Part shown: piece after piece, positions 61,840-64,000 of the stretch | Layout: every line of letters starts with the position of its first letter | Numbering within the stretch: position 1 is the first letter of the stretch | Assembly (NCBI RefSeq): GCF_001895005.1 | Contig: NZ_BCXH01000004.1 | Span: 310,001 to 374,000, forward strand | Direction: 5' to 3' | DNA from: Rhodococcus yunnanensis NBRC 103083 | Lineage (GTDB): Bacteria > Actinomycetota > Actinomycetes > Mycobacteriales > Mycobacteriaceae | DNA length: 64,000 nt | Position numbers and translations under genes: made by a program | Notes under the pieces: generated by a model | Told to the model about the DNA's origin: nothing | Databases searched by the model: none | Seen by the model: the letters and a program-made list of their open reading frames with translations, nothing else

Positions 61840-63363
61840 ATGTCCGTCTACGCCCGTCCAGGTACCGCCGATTCCGTGATGTCGTTCCAGCCTCGTTACG
61901 ACAACTGGATCGGTGGCGAGTGGGTGCCACCGGTCAAGGGTCAGTACTTCGAGAACCCGACTCCCGTCACCGGTGAGAACTTCTGCGAGGTCGCTCGCTC
62001 GACATCCGAGGACATCGAGCTCGCCCTCGATGCCGCACACGCCGCCGCTCCCGCGTGGGGCAAGACCTCTGCCGCCGAACGCGCAGTGATCCTCAACAAG
62101 ATCGCCGACCGCATCGCCGAGAACCTCGAATCCATCGCGCTCGCCGAGTCCTGGGACAACGGCAAGCCGATCCGCGAGACCCTCAACGCCGACATCCCGC
62201 TCGCAGTCGATCACTTCCGGTACTTCGCCGGATGCATTCGTGCGCAGGAAGGCTCGCTTTCCGAAATCGACAGCGACACGGTGGCGTACCACTTCCACGA
62301 GCCGCTCGGCGTCGTCGGCCAGATCATTCCGTGGAACTTCCCGATCCTCATGGCCGTGTGGAAGCTCGCGCCCGCACTGGCCGCAGGCAACGCCGTCGTA
62401 CTCAAGCCGGCCGAGCAGACGCCTGCGTCGATCCTGCATCTCATCTCGATCATCGGCGACCTGCTTCCCGCCGGAGTCGTCAACGTCGTCAACGGATTCG
62501 GCACCGAGGCCGGTAAGCCGCTGGCATCGAGCCCACGAATCGCCAAGATCGCGTTCACCGGTGAGACCACCACCGGACGCCTCATCATGCAGTACGCGTC
62601 GCAGAACCTGATTCCGGTGACCCTGGAACTCGGCGGCAAGAGCCCCAACGTCTTCTTCTCCGACGTCCTCTCGTCCAACGACGACTACCAGGACAAGGCG
62701 CTCGAAGGCTTCACGATGTTCGCGCTCAATCAGGGCGAGGTCTGCACCTGCCCGTCGCGCTCGCTCATCCAGGCGGACATCTACGACGAGTTCCTCGCGC
62801 TTGCCGCGATCCGCACGAAGGCTGTGCGACAGGGCAATCCGCTCGACACCGAGACCATGATCGGTGCACAGGCGTCCAACGATCAGCTCGAGAAGATCCT
62901 GTCGTACATCGAGATCGGCAAGGGCGAAGGCGCTCAGGTCGTCACCGGTGGCGAACGTGCACAGCTCGGCGGAGATCTCAACGGCGGCTACTACGTTCAG
63001 CCGACGATCTTCACCGGTAAGAACGACATGCGTATCTTCCAGGAGGAGATCTTCGGACCGGTCGTATCGGTGACGTCGTTCAAGGACTACGACGAAGCCA
63101 TTTCGATCGCCAACGACACTCTCTACGGCCTCGGCGCCGGTGTCTGGTCACGTGACGGCGGTGTCGCCTACCGCGCGGGCCGCGATATCAAGGCAGGGCG
63201 CGTGTGGACCAACACCTACCACCAGTACCCCGCGCACGCGGCCTTCGGCGGTTACAAGCAGTCGGGCATCGGACGTGAGAACCACAAGATGATGCTCGAT
63301 CACTACCAGCAGACGAAGAACCTCCTGGTCAGCTACGCCCAGAAGGCTCAGGGCTTCTTCTGA
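61840..63363 (+). CDS. Aldehyde dehydrogenase (ExaC-type acetaldehyde dehydrogenase)
   Basis: A 507-residue NAD-dependent aldehyde dehydrogenase. [30 protein letters not shown] binds [15 protein letters not shown] holds the general-base Glu, and [13 protein letters not shown] the catalytic Cys, with the second Cys typical of the ExaC/AldB group. It oxidises acetaldehyde or other short aldehydes formed by alcohol dehydrogenases. AGAAGGAG lies nine bases before the ATG. The stop overlaps the next gene by one base. Confidence 0.93.
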   Translation: MSVYARPGTADSVMSFQPRYDNWIGGEWVPPVKGQYFENPTPVTGENFCEVARSTSEDIELALDAAHAAAPAWGKTSAAERAVILNKIADRIAENLESIALAESWDNGKPIRETLNADIPLAVDHFRYFAGCIRAQEGSLSEIDSDTVAYHFHEPLGVVGQIIPWNFPILMAVWKLAPALAAGNAVVLKPAEQTPASILHLISIIGDLLPAGVVNVVNGFGTEAGKPLASSPRIAKIAFTGETTTGRLIMQYASQNLIPVTLELGGKSPNVFFSDVLSSNDDYQDKALEGFTMFALNQGEVCTCPSRSLIQADIYDEFLALAAIRTKAVRQGNPLDTETMIGAQASNDQLEKILSYIEIGKGEGAQVVTGGERAQLGGDLNGGYYVQPTIFTGKNDMRIFQEEIFGPVVSVTSFKDYDEAISIANDTLYGLGAGVWSRDGGVAYRAGRDIKAGRVWTNTYHQYPAHAAFGGYKQSGIGRENHKMMLDHYQQTKNLLVSYAQKAQGFF

Positions 63364-63902
63364 TGGCCGACGCGCGACCTCCAGCGCGTCTCAGAGCAAC
63401 CGCCGGGGCGATGGAGCTTCTCCGTCGTCTCGGTGGTACCCACGGCGCACTGATGATGCATCAGTCCGGCGGATGCTGCGACGGCTCGTCGCCGATGTGT
63501 TATCCCGCAGGTGAATTCATCGTCGGGGACCGAGACGTGCTTCTCGGTCTGCTCGATCTTCGCCTCGGCGTAGGGGAGATTCCACACGATCTTCCCGAGG
63601 GCAACGACGCGGTCCCGGTCTGGATCTCCGGATCTCAGTTCCAGGCGTGGAAGCACACGCAGATGGTGCTCGACGTGGTTCCGGGACGTGGTTCCGGTTT
63701 CTCGCTGGAGACGCCGGAGGGACTTCGCTTCCTCAGTCGTGGACGAGCATTCACGACCGAGGAGTACGACGACCTGCAACAGCTCACCCCGTTCGTCGGA
63801 GTGGACTGGGAAGAGGGTCGAAGACCACCGGTTCCCGACGACGTCCTCGTCGTGGCGGAGGCTGTGGACGCATGTCCGGTTCCCGGAATGCTGCAGGGCT
63901 GA
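63363..63902 (+). CDS. DUF779 domain-containing protein
   Basis: A 179-residue protein. The DUF779 motif HQSGGCCDGSSPMCYPAGEFIVGDRDVLLG has three conserved cysteines (CC...C) that may bind a metal. The family is found almost always just after ExaC-type aldehyde dehydrogenases; here the genes overlap (TGATG). A role as an accessory or electron-transfer partner of the dehydrogenase is assumed but not shown. A 13-bp hairpin follows. Confidence 0.9.
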   Translation: MADARPPARLRATAGAMELLRRLGGTHGALMMHQSGGCCDGSSPMCYPAGEFIVGDRDVLLGLLDLRLGVGEIPHDLPEGNDAVPVWISGSQFQAWKHTQMVLDVVPGRGSGFSLETPEGLRFLSRGRAFTTEEYDDLQQLTPFVGVDWEEGRRPPVPDDVLVVAEAVDACPVPGMLQG

Positions 63903-63919
63903 GACCCTGCGTGTGAAGC

Positions 63920-63957
63920 GGCACGGTCGAGTGCACCCCTTGGTACTCGACCGTGCC
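63920..63957 (+). terminator. Hairpin after the aldehyde dehydrogenase operon
   Basis: GGCACGGTCGAGT and ACTCGACCGTGCC (63920-63932 and 63945-63957) pair perfectly over 13 bases around a 12-base loop. It starts 18 bases after the DUF779 stop. There is no T-run, so it is an I-shaped terminator of the actinobacterial kind. Confidence 0.75.
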
Positions 63958-64000
63958 ACCGGAACACATCGGGTCGTCGAACGTGCCAGAGTGACACAGA

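Noticed and set aside
1-64000. tRNA, rRNA, CRISPR arrays, prophage or replication origin
   Set aside because: Looked for cloverleaf-like and regularly spaced repeat patterns by eye and found none that held up; a covariance-model search would be decisive.

Overview
The window is a high-GC actinobacterial chromosome segment, most likely Rhodococcus or a close relative in the Mycobacteriales. The grounds are a complete mycofactocin locus, a KshB-type steroid hydroxylase reductase under a KstR-like operator, an MptpB-like phosphatase, DUF5709 and DUF6131 proteins, and dense GTG/ATG starts with 4-base stop/start overlaps. The genus is an inference; no rRNA, tRNA, CRISPR array, phage or transposase was seen.

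Layout. 0-3 kb: end of a cell-surface glycan operon (WcbI-like protein and two glycosyltransferases). 3-6.4 kb: a sugar/polyol module (TIM-barrel isomerase, Gfo/Idh/MocA dehydrogenase, divergent LacI regulator). 6.4-17.8 kb: mixed housekeeping and accessory genes (EAL-DICT protein, DinB-like protein, sirtuin, oxidoreductases, esterase, PAS-ANTAR regulator, Dps, TerC, PucR-type regulator). 17.8-23.8 kb: an amino-acid island with a ureohydrolase divergent from an XRE-cupin regulator, a DavA-like amidase and a DavB-like amino-acid 2-monooxygenase, followed by a DauA-like D-arginine dehydrogenase and an Lrp regulator. This fits arginine breakdown through 4-guanidinobutyramide and 4-guanidinobutyrate. 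23.8-37 kb: tyrosine phosphatase, peroxiredoxin, rRNA methyltransferase, Bax-inhibitor-1 protein, thiolase, SGNH hydrolase, transsulfuration genes (cbs, metB), acyl-CoA dehydrogenase, MurI-like racemase, and a TetR/MFS efflux pair. 37-42.2 kb: a five-gene peptide/nickel-type ABC importer. 42.2-43.6 kb: a secreted PASTA protein and kshB.

43.8-63.9 kb is the most coherent region, an alcohol-oxidation and mycofactocin block. It holds an iron-type alcohol dehydrogenase, a GAF histidine kinase and a LuxR response regulator (resembling mycobacterial Mno/MnoS/MnoR), an MftM-like methyltransferase, mftR, mftA, mftB, mftC, two tandem mftD copies, mftE, mftF, mftG, a GAF-domain regulator, an ExaC-type aldehyde dehydrogenase and a DUF779 protein. 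Precursor peptide, maturation, glycosylation, methylation, cofactor reoxidation, a likely client dehydrogenase and disposal of the aldehyde product are thus all in about 20 kb. The block is interrupted between mftD and mftE by four minus-strand genes (P-loop kinase, hydantoin-racemase-like protein, NCS1 permease, GntR regulator). The second mftD has no ATG, GTG or TTG at its proper start: a CTG overlapping the previous stop (CTGA) is the only codon that gives it the same 391-codon length as the first copy.

Several regulatory dyads and tandem repeats were found by eye, including a KstR-type site before kshB, paired TetR-type sites, two nested dyads before the aldehyde dehydrogenase, and perfect-stem terminators. 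All gene functions rest on recognition of family motifs; no database search was run.
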